Positions 35,941-46,091 of a stretch of DNA of 64,000 bases are shown in pieces. Positions within the stretch are counted from its first letter, which is position 1. Every line of letters starts with the position of its first letter. The translations under genes and the position numbers were made by a program. The notes under the pieces are model-generated. The model was not told the DNA's origin, searched no databases, and saw only the letters and a list, made by a program, of their open reading frames with translations. Source of the stretch: Paenibacillus sp. Marseille-Q4541 (lineage in GTDB: Bacteria > Bacillota > Bacilli > Paenibacillales > Paenibacillaceae); NCBI RefSeq assembly GCF_018310695.1, contig NZ_JAGXCY010000001.1:434001-498000 (forward strand), read 5' to 3'.

Positions 35941-37056
35941 TTACACAAATTGGAAAGGATCTGTGTTTATTTCGGAAGCGTGAACCTTTGTTTCATAACG
36001 ATTTTGCTCAAGCTTTGTACGAAGCCATTGGGTTGTGTTCGGCTTCATGATTTTCTCAATATTATGACCCGGATCAATAATAGCAATCCCTGCCATTAAG
36101 GCATCTTGAGCCGTGTGGTAATCAATATCTCCGGTTACGATCACATCCGCTCCTTTAAAAAGTGCAGGATTTACATACCGACTACCCGAACCTCCAAGCA
36201 CAGCTGCTTTTTTCACCGTACGATTCAAATCGCCCACTACACGAACCATATTGACATCAAACTGTTCTTTGACGGTATCCACCAGCGTTTGAAGCGATAC
36301 TGGTTCAGCCAGTTTCCCTACACGACCAAGACCAAGTGTCCTTCCTTTCATGTCCATATGGTACAGATCATAGGCAACTTCTTCATATGGATGAGCTTTC
36401 AGCATCGCTTGGACTACTTTACTCTTCACACCTTGAGGAACAATGGTTTCGATCCGCACCTCTTCTACACGCTCCATCTGACCTTGTGAGCCAATAAAAG
36501 GCTTCGTTCCTTCTCCAGGTACAAAGGTGCCCACACCCTCAATATTAAAGCTACAGTGGCTGTAATCGCCTATGGCTCCTGCCCCTGCTCCAAGAATGGC
36601 ATGCAGCACTTTTTCGTGATGTGTTTTCGGTACAAATACTACAAGCTTATACAAGTTCTCTGTATGAAGATCCTCAAGGGGCGAACCATTCTGTATGCCT
36701 ATTGCTTCAGCCATCCAGTCATTGATGCCCCCCTCTGCTACATCGAGGTTCGTATGACTGATATATACCGCAATGTCATGCTTGATTAATTTTTCGTAAA
36801 GTTTCCCCATTGGAGAATCAGTTTGAAGTGACTTTAGTGGTCTGAAAATAATTGCATGGTGAGCAATTATTAAATCAGCTTGAATTCGAATGGCTTCATC
36901 AATAACCTCTTCTGTCACATCCAGAGCAACAAGAACATGTTTAATTTCTTTCTGAAGTGTTCCAAGTTGCAGGCCGATTCGATCGTCAGTTACAGCCAGA
37001 TGTTTAGGCGCCAGCTGTTCCATATACGAAATTACTGTTTGTCCTTTTGCATACAT
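35941..37056 (-). CDS. Nif3-like dinuclear metal-centre protein (YqfO type)
   Basis: 371 residues. Two Nif3 halves (about 1-125 and 245-370) flank an inserted PII-like domain (about 130-230), the layout of YqfO. Metal ligands are visible in LIIAHHAIIFRPL (about 62-74), the HTNLDVAEGG Asp and the C-terminal DPGHNIEK. The family is often mis-annotated as GTP cyclohydrolase 1 type 2; its true role is uncertain. Its start overlaps trmK by 25 bases, with GAGGAGG inside trmK. Confidence 0.92.
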   Translation of the reverse strand: MYAKGQTVISYMEQLAPKHLAVTDDRIGLQLGTLQKEIKHVLVALDVTEEVIDEAIRIQADLIIAHHAIIFRPLKSLQTDSPMGKLYEKLIKHDIAVYISHTNLDVAEGGINDWMAEAIGIQNGSPLEDLHTENLYKLVVFVPKTHHEKVLHAILGAGAGAIGDYSHCSFNIEGVGTFVPGEGTKPFIGSQGQMERVEEVRIETIVPQGVKSKVVQAMLKAHPYEEVAYDLYHMDMKGRTLGLGRVGKLAEPVSLQTLVDTVKEQFDVNMVRVVGDLNRTVKKAAVLGGSGSRYVNPALFKGADVIVTGDIDYHTAQDALMAGIAIIDPGHNIEKIMKPNTTQWLRTKLEQNRYETKVHASEINTDPFQFV

Positions 37057-37799
37057 AACAGAACCTCCTCAATCCGCTTTAGAGTGTTTTCAATCTCACC
37101 TGCTTTTTCTTTTGCTGTAGGCAGATCTGAATTAGAAAGTGAATTTAGTACATGCTTAAGTTTATCCATTTCCCAGTGCCATTTTTTAATGAAAACAGGA
37201 CCGCCTTGCTCCACTAAAAAAGGTCCCATTGCAATCAGCTCTTGCCGTGTCAATTCGAGTTCATTCTGGCCTGCACCGATAAGCTTCGGTTCGTAGATCT
37301 CATCATTAGATATATGCGAAAAATAGGCGGGGACAGCGGCAATGACTTCATAAATCTTACCGTCCTCTTCAATAATTCGTTCCGCTTCAACGACATAGTC
37401 ATGTTCATACAACCACTTACGTAAAATATCTTCACCTACATTAGGCTGCAAAATAAGGCGAGTTACACCTTCAAGCTTGTCGATACCCCGATCTAGAATT
37501 GCTGCGATTAGAGCGCCCCCCATACCCGCTATCGTTACGGTATCCACTTCTCCAGGTTTAATGACATCCAGGCCATCTCCTCTGCGGACTTCGATCTTTG
37601 AAGTTAACCCTGCACTTGCCACCTGTTTTTTGGCTGCTTCATAAGGACCTTCATTAAGCTCTCCAGCAATCGCTTGTACCGCTTGTCCACTACGAACACA
37701 GGCTACGGGAAGAAGTGCATGATCTGACCCAATATCAGCGAGTACACGGCCCGGGTCCATCAGATCATGTATTTGTTGCAATCGTTTTGACAGTTTCAC
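37032..37799 (-). CDS. trmK: tRNA (adenine22-N1)-methyltransferase TrmK
   Basis: 255 residues: S-adenosylmethionine site VLADIGSDHALLPV (about 19-32) and the NPPY-like position replaced by the family's IAGMGGALI (about 90-98), then a C-terminal coiled coil. It methylates N1 of A22 in tRNA. Start is GTG 37799 with only a weak ribosome site. Followed by the Nif3-like gene as in B. subtilis yqfN-yqfO. The cytochrome gene cccA that separates sigA and trmK in B. subtilis is absent here. Confidence 0.93.
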   Translation of the reverse strand: MKLSKRLQQIHDLMDPGRVLADIGSDHALLPVACVRSGQAVQAIAGELNEGPYEAAKKQVASAGLTSKIEVRRGDGLDVIKPGEVDTVTIAGMGGALIAAILDRGIDKLEGVTRLILQPNVGEDILRKWLYEHDYVVEAERIIEEDGKIYEVIAAVPAYFSHISNDEIYEPKLIGAGQNELELTRQELIAMGPFLVEQGGPVFIKKWHWEMDKLKHVLNSLSNSDLPTAKEKAGEIENTLKRIEEVLLCMQKDKQ

Positions 37800-37966
37800 T
37801 CAAACAACACCATCCATTATTTACTTGTTTTACGTTCTATTATGACCTGCGTAGTAACGCATTCTAATTTGCAATCAGACAAAAAAAGCGCTAAAATAAT
37901 GGTTATTAGCAAATTGAAGGCATTTGTTCCAAATAAAAGAAAACTTGTTCGTTTTCACCATACAAT

Positions 37967-38004
37967 AAAAAAGACCTCCTGCCACATCACACAGCAGAAG
38001 GCCC
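37967..38004 (-). terminator. Terminator after sigA
   Basis: Minus-strand hairpin GGCCTTCTGC / GCAGGAGGTC (two G-U pairs) followed by TTTTTT. Confidence 0.85.
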
Positions 38005-38014
38005 ACTATTTCAT

Positions 38015-39145
38015 CTATTCAAGAAAATCTTTAAGGCGCTTGCTGCGGCTAGGATGGCGTAGCTTACGCAATGCTTTTGCTTCAATCTGACGGATCCGTT
38101 CACGAGTAACACCGAACACTTTACCTACTTCTTCTAGTGTTCTTGTGCGTCCATCATCAAGACCAAAACGCAAACGAAGTACATTTTCTTCACGCTCAGT
38201 TAGCGTATCCAGCACATCTTCCAGTTGTTCTTTAAGAAGTTCGTAAGCTGCTGCATCTGCAGGAGCAAGTGCTTCCTGATCCTCGATAAAATCTCCCAAA
38301 TGAGAATCATCTTCTTCACCGATTGGTGTTTCGAGCGAAACTGGCTCTTGTGCAATCTTCGTAATTTCTCTTACTTTTTCTACACTCAGATCCATCTCTG
38401 CTGCAATCTCTTCCGGCGTTGGTTCACGCCCCAGTTCCTGAAGCAGTTGTCTAGATACACGAATTAATTTATTGATGGTTTCCACCATATGCACAGGAAT
38501 ACGAATGGTACGAGCTTGGTCTGCAATGGCACGAGTAATCGCTTGACGAATCCACCAAGTTGCATACGTACTAAATTTGAAACCTTTGTTATGGTCAAAT
38601 TTCTCAACCGCTTTAATAAGCCCCATGTTTCCTTCTTGAATAAGATCCAAGAAAAGCATACCACGGCCCACATAACGTTTTGCGATACTTACAACGAGAC
38701 GTAAGTTTGCTTCTGCCAAGCGGCGTTTTGCTTCCTCATCCCCGTTCATAATCCGTTTCGCAAGTTCAACCTCGTCATCCGCTGATAAGAGTGGAACACG
38801 ACCAATTTCTTTCAAGTACATACGCACAGGATCGTTAATTTTGATACCTGGCGGCAAACTCAAATCATCATCAAAATGGAAATCATCACTATCGTTGTTT
38901 TCGGAGTCTTCACTTGGACGAAGTGGGTTCTCCTCATCCCTTTCATTCACTACATCGATTCCCAAGTCACCGAGCTGTTCATAAAACTCATCCATTTGCT
39001 CAGGATCTTGATCAAAAGGAGAAAGCTTCTCCATAATCTCTTTGTAATTTAGCGATGCCCTCTTTTTACCTTGTTCAATAAGTTGATCTTTTACCTGATC
39101 CAGCGTCAATTCTGTTTCTAGTTCAGTATGCTGATCATTCGCCAT
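38015..39145 (-). CDS. sigA: Primary RNA polymerase sigma factor SigA (RpoD)
   Basis: 376 residues. Region 1.1, an acidic linker, region 1.2 ([16 protein letters not shown]), region 2 with [14 protein letters not shown] and [13 protein letters not shown], region 3, and region 4 with the helix-turn-helix [20 protein letters not shown]. It directs core RNA polymerase to the TTGACA/TATAAT promoters seen throughout the window. AGGGAGG precedes the ATG. Last gene of yqxD-dnaG-sigA, followed by a terminator. Confidence 0.98.
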   Translation of the reverse strand: MANDQHTELETELTLDQVKDQLIEQGKKRASLNYKEIMEKLSPFDQDPEQMDEFYEQLGDLGIDVVNERDEENPLRPSEDSENNDSDDFHFDDDLSLPPGIKINDPVRMYLKEIGRVPLLSADDEVELAKRIMNGDEEAKRRLAEANLRLVVSIAKRYVGRGMLFLDLIQEGNMGLIKAVEKFDHNKGFKFSTYATWWIRQAITRAIADQARTIRIPVHMVETINKLIRVSRQLLQELGREPTPEEIAAEMDLSVEKVREITKIAQEPVSLETPIGEEDDSHLGDFIEDQEALAPADAAAYELLKEQLEDVLDTLTEREENVLRLRFGLDDGRTRTLEEVGKVFGVTRERIRQIEAKALRKLRHPSRSKRLKDFLE

Positions 39146-39189
39146 ATTTCGACTCCCTCCTCCCTAGAAACATGCTATGCTAAAAATAA

Positions 39190-41010
39190 TCATTGTCTCT
39201 CTAGGGTTATAATCTCACTTGCAATTTGTGCTGCACGCAAAAAGTCTCCGGATCGTTCGGCAGCAATCATTTCCTCTTTCTTTTGATCAATCTGCTTTAA
39301 TACAGGGTACTTAAGCACCTCTCGTATACAATCATCGAGCGCACTCTGATCCCATTGTCCCGGAGCATCCATCATAATAATAGAGCTTACCGTTTTTTCC
39401 AACCGGTCGTCTTGAAGAGACAACATGAATAATCCTGTATCCGGTGGTTTTCCTTGTGCGTAATAAGCATATAGATAAGCAGCAATTGCTGCATGATCGT
39501 TAATGTTAAAAGCTTCACCAAGACGATCACCGACGTACCTTGCGGCTTCTTCGTCTTGAAGCATCCAGGATAGAAGCCTTCTTTCGGCCGCATGATAGGC
39601 AGGAAGAAGATTAGGTGTAGGAATCTGCCTATTTTGTTGCCTACCATTATTCCACCTTTTGTCGTTATTATCCCCATAATGCTCGTTTTTTTGCATTTGT
39701 TGTCTTTCGAGATTACATTCCTGTTTCAGGGTATCGAAATCAACATCTACTTCAGATGAAAGTTCCCGAAGATATACTTCCCTTTCTGTAGGCGAAGAGA
39801 GGGGAGCTATCAGTTTGATGGCTTCTCGCGAATACGCGATACGACCACCTTCTTCTAGCAGTATATGGTTTTTCTTCAGGTTTATAAGCTTAAATTTTAT
39901 CGGAGACACTGCACCTTCAATAATTTGATGAGTGAAGCGGTCACCGCCATGCTTTCGAATGAATTCGTCCGGATCAAGTCCATCTGTCAGAAGAGCAATC
40001 TTGACTCCAAGACCTGCTGACTCCAAGATGGGCAAGTTTTTTAGTGCAGCAGCTTGTCCGGCTTTATCACCGTCATAACAAATAATTACCTCATCACTGA
40101 GTGATTTAAGCATTCGAGCCTGATTTTCAGTTAAAGCAGTTCCCATTCCTGCGACACCGTTAATAATATCATGCTCCCAAGCAGAGATTACATCGCCATA
40201 TCCTTCAAACAAAATAGTCTGTCCTTTTTTCCTTATGGAAGATTTGGCATGATACATGTTGTAGAGAATACGACTTTTATTAAATAATCTCGTTTCGGGT
40301 GAATTCAGATATTTGGGCTGACCCTCACCCATGATCCTTCCAGCAAAAGCAATAACTTTTCCGCTGCTGCTTGTAATGGGAAAAATAATACGATCTCGAA
40401 AACGGTCGACATAACCTTGGCCTTCATTCCGGGCTGAAATAAGTCCGCCCTTCTCCATTTCTTGCAGTGAAAATGAGCGCTTCTCAAGAAATTGAACTAG
40501 CGTATTCCATCCTGCAGGAGCATAGCCAATTTGAAAGTGGTCTATCGCCTTATCGTTCATACCCCGGCCGCGCAAATATTCAATCGCTGCTTTTCCGTAC
40601 TCGGTATTTTTGAGTAAATAATGGTATAATTTCGCAGTAAGTTCGTTTGCTTGCAGCAGACGCTCCGTTTCCGGGTTGTGGTGTGCAACATCACGTCCTT
40701 GCCAATCCCCAAGAGGGATATGACTTTCTTCTGCCATCGACTTTACGGCCTCGGGGAAGGTTAATCCTTCGATTTCCATCCTAAATTTGATGGCATTTCC
40801 ACCCTTGCCGCATCCGTAGCAATAGAAAATCTGGCGTTCCGGTGTAACCGTAAACGAAGGGGTATTCTCTGAATGAAACGGGCAAAGACCTTTCATGTAT
40901 TTGCCCTGCTTGGTCAGATGTACAAATTTGCTTACCGTGTCGACGATATCATGTTGCTGAAGCACTGATTCGATAACACTTTCCGGTATGTTACCCTGTC
41001 CGGCACTCAT
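39190..41010 (-). CDS. dnaG: DNA primase DnaG
   Basis: 606 residues from ATG 41010. N-terminal CHC2 zinc finger (CPFH, then CYGCGKGG about 35-65), TOPRIM catalytic core (ILFEGYGDVISAWEHDI with Glu, later ICYDGDKAG) and a C-terminal DnaB-binding helical domain. It makes RNA primers at the fork. GAAGGTGG lies just upstream; in-frame ATGs at 41013 and 41025 are less well spaced. Between yqxD and sigA. Confidence 0.96.
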   Translation of the reverse strand: MSAGQGNIPESVIESVLQQHDIVDTVSKFVHLTKQGKYMKGLCPFHSENTPSFTVTPERQIFYCYGCGKGGNAIKFRMEIEGLTFPEAVKSMAEESHIPLGDWQGRDVAHHNPETERLLQANELTAKLYHYLLKNTEYGKAAIEYLRGRGMNDKAIDHFQIGYAPAGWNTLVQFLEKRSFSLQEMEKGGLISARNEGQGYVDRFRDRIIFPITSSSGKVIAFAGRIMGEGQPKYLNSPETRLFNKSRILYNMYHAKSSIRKKGQTILFEGYGDVISAWEHDIINGVAGMGTALTENQARMLKSLSDEVIICYDGDKAGQAAALKNLPILESAGLGVKIALLTDGLDPDEFIRKHGGDRFTHQIIEGAVSPIKFKLINLKKNHILLEEGGRIAYSREAIKLIAPLSSPTEREVYLRELSSEVDVDFDTLKQECNLERQQMQKNEHYGDNNDKRWNNGRQQNRQIPTPNLLPAYHAAERRLLSWMLQDEEAARYVGDRLGEAFNINDHAAIAAYLYAYYAQGKPPDTGLFMLSLQDDRLEKTVSSIIMMDAPGQWDQSALDDCIREVLKYPVLKQIDQKKEEMIAAERSGDFLRAAQIASEIITLERQ

Positions 41011-41055
41011 CATAACCACCTTCATCTCTTAACACGTAAATATAATTCGCTAAAG

Positions 41056-41511
41056 TCACACAAACTCCTGCAATTCTTTTAAAAGTTTTGTCAGTTTATG
41101 TTGAAATGCCCTTCGATCCTCATCTGTCATAGGCTTCGGACCTTTCCCATAATGACCTCTTTTTCTTGCCTTTGCATGAGTGTGTCTGGAATCCAGCAGA
41201 AAATCAATATCCTGATTATAAATTATTTTGCCTCGAAAAGTAATAACACTACAGCCTTTAGCAAGAGCCAATGCAGCGAGTCCATAATCCTGCGTTACAA
41301 CAACATCATGTGCACGTATATGATTAGCAATGTAAAGATCGGCACTTTGATCGCTTCGATCCACTTGAATCACGGTTACGCCCTCTGCTGCCTCCAAACG
41401 ATGATCGAATGAAGATACCATGAGTACATGCATGTCAAAATGTGGGGCAGTTTCTGCTATTTCGCGTTTAACTGGGCAAGCATCACCATCGACTACAATT
41501 CGTCTTTTCAT
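41056..41511 (-). CDS. yqxD: YaiI/YqxD-family (DUF188) protein
   Basis: 151 residues from ATG 41511. A PIN-like fold protein: VVDGDACPVKREI near the N-terminus, VDRSDQSADLYI and VVTQDYGLAALAL, ending in a helical tail; acidic residues suggest a nuclease-like metal site. Its biochemical role is unproven. It heads the dnaG-sigA operon as in B. subtilis. ccpN and yqfL, which lie between glyS and yqxD in B. subtilis, are missing. Confidence 0.9.
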   Translation of the reverse strand: MKRRIVVDGDACPVKREIAETAPHFDMHVLMVSSFDHRLEAAEGVTVIQVDRSDQSADLYIANHIRAHDVVVTQDYGLAALALAKGCSVITFRGKIIYNQDIDFLLDSRHTHAKARKRGHYGKGPKPMTDEDRRAFQHKLTKLLKELQEFV

Positions 41512-41714
41512 ATTCATCACCCGTCTATATCTCAAATTATGTCCGGGATATTATTATATACGCCTGAAAGCATCCTGATTCCTGCTCCAGACTCTATTAT
41601 GGAAAATATAGGATATAATACAGGACAGCTGTTATCGCTGTCCGTTCATATATCCTACATATCGCTGTATTCAAATTAGACGAAACGCAAGCCAACAAGT
41701 TGTTTTACTATTTA

Positions 41715-43790
41715 TTACCAAACCAACTTGGAGAAGTCAGCAAATGATTTTAAATCTTGGTCGATAGAAGCAAGTAAACCTAAGCGATTCGCACGAACAG
41801 CTTCATCTTCAGCCATAACCATTACAGAATCAAAAAATTCCGTAATTGGTTCTTTCCAAGAACTAGCCAGTTGCAGTGCTTTTTCTGCATCATGGCGAGC
41901 AACTGCTTCCTTGAAAGTAAGCGATGAAGACTTCCAAGCCTCATATAGTTTACGCTCTCCGTCTTCCACAAATACCTCTTCGTTGACAGAAGCATTGGAA
42001 GCTTTAGCTGCCAGATTACCTACTCGATTAAAGGAATCTACCGTTGTTTTGAAATCAGCTTCCGAAACGACAGCATTCATCAAAGCAGCTCCGCGGTATG
42101 CAACAGAAACGATATCATTGTATCCGGCACTAATTACCGCATCAACCACATCATAACGCATCGATTCAGAGAGTAATTTTTTAACACGCAAACCGAAGAA
42201 CTCCTGTAAGTCTTTACGTATTTCATCAGCAGGACGTTTCATAACTCTCATATTTTCATGAACTTGTATACCAATCTCGAAGATATCATCTAGTGTAATA
42301 GGTAATTCATGTTCATAAGCGATCTGCACAATACCTGCCGCTTGACGACGCAAAGCATATGGATCTTGTGAACCTGTCGGAATAATACCAATGGAGAAAC
42401 ATCCCGCAATCGTATCGATTTTATCTGCAATACTTACAATGGAACCTACCATCGACGCAGGAACATTGTCGGACGCAGATCTCGGTTGATAGTGTTCAAA
42501 GATAGCTCTTGCTACATCGGCACGTTCCCCTGCTTTAAGTGCGTAATCTTCTCCCATGACCCCTTGGAGTTCAGGGAATTCATATACCATTTGCGTCACG
42601 AGATCGAATTTACAGATGTCAGCTGCACGGCTGACGGATTCTATTTGATCCGCAGGAATATTCAGTTTTGCTGCAAGTGCATCTGCGATTTTGCGGATAC
42701 GGCGAACCTTGTCACCAACAGTACCGATTTCCTCTTGGAATACGATACTTTCAAGCTTGGAGACAGCATCCTTAATATGCATTTTTTGATCTTCTTCGTA
42801 AAAGAATTTGGCATCTGACAATCTGGCACGAAGAACTTTTTCATTCCCTTTAGCAATCACATCAAGAGATTCATTCCCACCATTACGAACCGTTACGAAG
42901 TAAGGTAGAAGTGTACCTTTGTCGTCAAATACAGGGAAATAACGTTGATGTTCACGCATAGAAGTAATAAGCACATCTTGCGGGATATCAAGGAATGAAG
43001 ATTCAAACGTTCCAAACAAAACAGTCGGCGTCTCTACAAGGAACAGGACTTCTTCAAGCAAGTCTTCCTTAATGCTAATTGTCCAGTTTTTCTCTGTGGC
43101 AAGTTGCTCGATTTGTTTCACAATCAGTGCACGACGTTCTTCAATATCGGCAATAACATGCACGGAACGTAATGCTTCCACGTAAGCGGAAGGTTCTTTT
43201 ATCTCTACATCTTGACCTAGGAAACGATGCCCTCTTGTGATATTACCGGAAGTAACACCAGCGACTTCAATTGAAATGATATCGGAGCCAAAAAGAGCAA
43301 CCATCCAGCGAATCGGGCGAACAAATTTAAAATCATAAGAAGCCCAGCGCATAAATTTCGGGAAAGTCATGGCATGTAAGATTTGCAACAATCCTTCTGC
43401 AATTACTTCAGAAGTTTCCGTTCCTTTGCTGCTTTTAGTAGCATAAATGTATTCCACTCCACCAAGTTCCTTGAACGTAAATTGTTCAGGAGCAACACCT
43501 TGGCTTCTCGCAAAACCAAGAGCTGCCTTACTCCAATTTCCACTCTCGTCGATGGCAATTTTACGAGAAGGACCTTTAACTTCCTCTTCGATGTCTTCTT
43601 GCTTTTCGGCAACATCTTTAATAATGACAGCTAAACGACGTGGTGTTGCATAAGCTTCCACTGCCCCGTGAGACACTCGGATACTGCTCAGCCACTTCAC
43701 CATTCGTTCCTGAAGCTGTTCAATCGCCCCGCGTACAAACCTTGCAGGTACTTCTTCAAGACCGATCTCAATCAACAAATCTTTAGACAT
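41715..43790 (-). CDS. glyS: Glycyl-tRNA synthetase beta subunit
   Basis: 691 residues from ATG 43790 (AAGGAGG upstream). Typical start [19 protein letters not shown], a B3/4-like and HD-like region ([20 protein letters not shown]), and a C-terminal anticodon-binding domain. With GlyQ it forms the alpha2beta2 enzyme that charges tRNA-Gly. It overlaps glyQ by 8 bases. Confidence 0.97.
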   Translation of the reverse strand: MSKDLLIEIGLEEVPARFVRGAIEQLQERMVKWLSSIRVSHGAVEAYATPRRLAVIIKDVAEKQEDIEEEVKGPSRKIAIDESGNWSKAALGFARSQGVAPEQFTFKELGGVEYIYATKSSKGTETSEVIAEGLLQILHAMTFPKFMRWASYDFKFVRPIRWMVALFGSDIISIEVAGVTSGNITRGHRFLGQDVEIKEPSAYVEALRSVHVIADIEERRALIVKQIEQLATEKNWTISIKEDLLEEVLFLVETPTVLFGTFESSFLDIPQDVLITSMREHQRYFPVFDDKGTLLPYFVTVRNGGNESLDVIAKGNEKVLRARLSDAKFFYEEDQKMHIKDAVSKLESIVFQEEIGTVGDKVRRIRKIADALAAKLNIPADQIESVSRAADICKFDLVTQMVYEFPELQGVMGEDYALKAGERADVARAIFEHYQPRSASDNVPASMVGSIVSIADKIDTIAGCFSIGIIPTGSQDPYALRRQAAGIVQIAYEHELPITLDDIFEIGIQVHENMRVMKRPADEIRKDLQEFFGLRVKKLLSESMRYDVVDAVISAGYNDIVSVAYRGAALMNAVVSEADFKTTVDSFNRVGNLAAKASNASVNEEVFVEDGERKLYEAWKSSSLTFKEAVARHDAEKALQLASSWKEPITEFFDSVMVMAEDEAVRANRLGLLASIDQDLKSFADFSKLVW

Positions 43791-44670
43791 GATCAGCACC
43801 TCCTTGCTTAATCAAAGGGAACCCAAGTTTCTCGCGCTCCGCAAGATACGTAGCAGCGACTTGACGTGCCAAGTTACGTACTCTCGTAATATATCCAGTT
43901 CGTTCGGTTACGCTGATCGCACCACGCGCATCCAAAAGATTAAAAGTGTGAGAGCACTTAAGAACATAATCATAGGCAGGGAATACAAGATCCTGATTCA
44001 TCGCCTTTTTTGCTTCTTCTTCATACATGTTAAACAACGTAAATAACATACGAACATCAGACACTTCGAAAGTATATTTGGAATGTTCTACTTCTGGCTG
44101 ATGGAATACGTCACCATACTTCACGTCGCCTACCCACTCCAGATCAAATACGTTATCTTTGTCTTGGATATAAGATGCCAAACGTTCCATACCATACGTA
44201 ATTTCTACAGAAACAGGACTCGTTTCGATACCGCCAACTTGTTGGAAATAAGTAAATTGCGTAATCTCCATACCATCGAGCCATACTTCCCAACCAAGAC
44301 CAGCACATCCAAGGGAAGGATTCTCCCAGTTATCCTCTACAAAACGGATATCATGTTGATTCGCATCGATGCCAAGTGCTTTGAGGCTATCCAAATATAG
44401 TTCCTGAATATTGTCAGGAGAAGGCTTAATAATAACCTGGAACTGGTGATGCTGATACAACCGGTTAGGGTTCTCTCCGTAACGTCCATCCGAAGGGCGT
44501 CTTGATGGCTCAACATAAGCTACTTTCCATGGTTCAGGACCAATCGAACGAAGGAAAGTCATCGGGTTCATCGTTCCTGCACCCTTCTCCGTATCGTAAG
44601 GCTGAACAATAATGCATTCTTGGCCTGCCCAGAACTCTTGCAGCGTCAAAATCATTTGCTGAAAATTCAT
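43783..44670 (-). CDS. glyQ: Glycyl-tRNA synthetase alpha subunit
   Basis: 295 residues from ATG 44670 (AAGGAGAG eight bases upstream; ATG 44676 is too close). Class II catalytic core: [28 protein letters not shown] and the [19 protein letters not shown] region. It binds glycine and ATP. The gene is controlled by the upstream glycine T-box. Confidence 0.97.
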   Translation of the reverse strand: MNFQQMILTLQEFWAGQECIIVQPYDTEKGAGTMNPMTFLRSIGPEPWKVAYVEPSRRPSDGRYGENPNRLYQHHQFQVIIKPSPDNIQELYLDSLKALGIDANQHDIRFVEDNWENPSLGCAGLGWEVWLDGMEITQFTYFQQVGGIETSPVSVEITYGMERLASYIQDKDNVFDLEWVGDVKYGDVFHQPEVEHSKYTFEVSDVRMLFTLFNMYEEEAKKAMNQDLVFPAYDYVLKCSHTFNLLDARGAISVTERTGYITRVRNLARQVAATYLAEREKLGFPLIKQGGADHV

Positions 44671-44703
44671 GTACATCTCTCCTTTTCATCAGCTGTAGGA
44701 CAG

Positions 44704-44949
44704 CAAAAAACCCCCGCCCTACGCCTGTTATACAGACGTAGGGACGAGAGTTATTCCCGCGGTTCCACCCTACTTGATTACATTCAGAAAACAGATAGTT
44801 TCTTTGTAATCCACTTTTCCGTATCATGTTATGCTCACGAGCGCCGTTTCCTGAACAACACCTGCCGGACTCTCACCTGCACCGACTCGCTTATAAGGTT
44901 TATCTGCTCAGTACTTTCTCGATCAACGCATGTCTCAAAGAGACTATTA
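44704..44949 (-). promoter_or_regulatory. Glycine T-box riboswitch of glyQS
   Basis: The leader contains the T-box core AGGGTGGAACCGCGGG (44756-44771 region) and a terminator hairpin CCCTACGTCTGT / ACAGGCGTAGGG followed by GCGGGGGTTTTTT (44704-44745). In stem I, CGAG-AAAGTA-CTGA pairs with TCAG-GAAACGGC-GCTCG, forming the specifier loop; the AGTA loop-E word faces GGC (44843-44845), a glycine codon. Uncharged tRNA-Gly would stabilise the antiterminator. This explains the roughly 340-base gap between recO and glyQ. Confidence 0.95.
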
Positions 44950-44955
44950 CTGTAC

Positions 44956-44985
44956 ATAATAACTCAGTAGGATAGTAGTTGTCAA
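44956..44985 (-). promoter_or_regulatory. SigA-type promoter of the glyQS leader
   Basis: TTGACA (44980-44985), 18-base spacer, TATTAT (44956-44961) on minus. Confidence 0.75.
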
Positions 44986-45012
44986 GATTAAATCTCAGCA
45001 GGCTCATTCCAT

Positions 45013-45768
45013 TTATGTGAGCCCATACTTTTCCATCTGATCAAGAAAATTCCGTGATTTTAGTTGTAATGCAAGCTGATGATCCATAAAGGCACGCATA
45101 ATGAGTTTGATCTCCGCTTTGGTCTCTTCTCGTACAGAAACGTTGCCAAGACGCTGCAAATCAAGTGCCGCAAACATACGTAACAATTTTAGAGATCTCG
45201 GGGTTATACTCATCGCTGGCGGGTCAAAGTGCTTACATGCACGGCACAGCACTCCTCCAAGACCTGGACTAATAAAATACTCTTCATCCGGTCTTTCCCT
45301 ACCGCAGGAAATACAAACTTGAAGTTCTGGAGCATACCCTGCGGATTGTAATATTTTCATTTCATAAAGATGTATAATAATGGCTGGATCTTTATCTTCC
45401 TGAAGCGCCGCGAGACATGCTTTTAACTGTTTGAACCAAAAGGCCCCTGTCTCATCATCCTGTAATACACGATCCAGTAATTCACAGGCATACGAAGCAT
45501 AAGCTGCCTTAATAATATCCTCTCGCAGCAAATGGTGAGATTCTATAATCTCACCCTGATTTAACGTACCGAGTCCATGGTTGCGAAAAAAAACATATTC
45601 TCCGTACGTAAACGGCTGTGTCAGGGCAGCATGACGGCTTTTCGCCTTCTTGGCTCCTCGAACAAGAACTCCTACTTTACCTCCGTTTTCGGTGCAAAGC
45701 GTAATGATCTTGTTCCCCTCGCCGTAGTCCATGCTGCGGATGACGATCCCTTCCACCCTATATAGCAT
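45013..45768 (-). CDS. recO: DNA repair protein RecO
   Basis: 251 residues from ATG 45768 (GGGGGA upstream). N-terminal OB fold (MLYRVEGIVIRSMDYGEGNKI) and a zinc finger with CISCGR and CRACKHFD (about 148-180). RecO helps load RecA on SSB-coated DNA with RecR. Located between yqzL/era and glyQ as in B. subtilis. The stop lies in a weak GGCTCA/TGAGCC hairpin. Confidence 0.95.
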   Translation of the reverse strand: MLYRVEGIVIRSMDYGEGNKIITLCTENGGKVGVLVRGAKKAKSRHAALTQPFTYGEYVFFRNHGLGTLNQGEIIESHHLLREDIIKAAYASYACELLDRVLQDDETGAFWFKQLKACLAALQEDKDPAIIIHLYEMKILQSAGYAPELQVCISCGRERPDEEYFISPGLGGVLCRACKHFDPPAMSITPRSLKLLRMFAALDLQRLGNVSVREETKAEIKLIMRAFMDHQLALQLKSRNFLDQMEKYGLT

Positions 45769-45804
45769 GTTTCGTCCCCCACTAGCCACTCCTGCCGTAC
45801 TTGC

Positions 45805-45957
45805 TTAAGATTCGGTCTGAACAGCATCAAAAGGCTCTACCTCCCCTTCTACTTCTATTCCTACCTCACTCAGGTCAGATGCACAAACTTCTTTATACAA
45901 CAGGTAAGCATCAACATCTCCAGTCTTTGCAAAATACGTCCACGAAAAATCTCGCAT
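45805..45957 (-). CDS. yqzL: YqzL-family small protein
   Basis: A 50-residue frame, MRDFSWTYFAKTGDVDAY then LLYKEVCASD and an acidic C-terminus ending in VQTES. The opening (FSWxYFxxTGxVDAYLLYK) and location between era and recO match YqzL of B. subtilis. Function unknown. GAGAGG precedes ATG 45957 by ten bases; the gene ends 36 bases before recO. Confidence 0.88.
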   Translation of the reverse strand: MRDFSWTYFAKTGDVDAYLLYKEVCASDLSEVGIEVEGEVEPFDAVQTES

Positions 45958-46091
45958 AAGTATTCATCCTCTCTTGTGGAAATGACGTGATAAGCATCTA
46001 CGAGATAGGATGTACAAGGGAGTTCTTTCTATGCGTTTAGCTGAACTGGGATTGTACGGCAGAAAAGGCAATTCTCAAATATTCAAGAAGT

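Noticed and set aside
41615..41645. GGACAGC/GCTGTCC hairpin after glyS as a terminator
   Set aside because: The arms pair, but no U-run follows, so termination is doubtful.
41535..41715. SigH promoter before yqxD
   Set aside because: AGGAATC is present, but no GAAT-type -10 at the right distance; not convincing.
44534..44970. Open frames across the glyQS leader
   Set aside because: They fall in the T-box riboswitch and have no conserved product.
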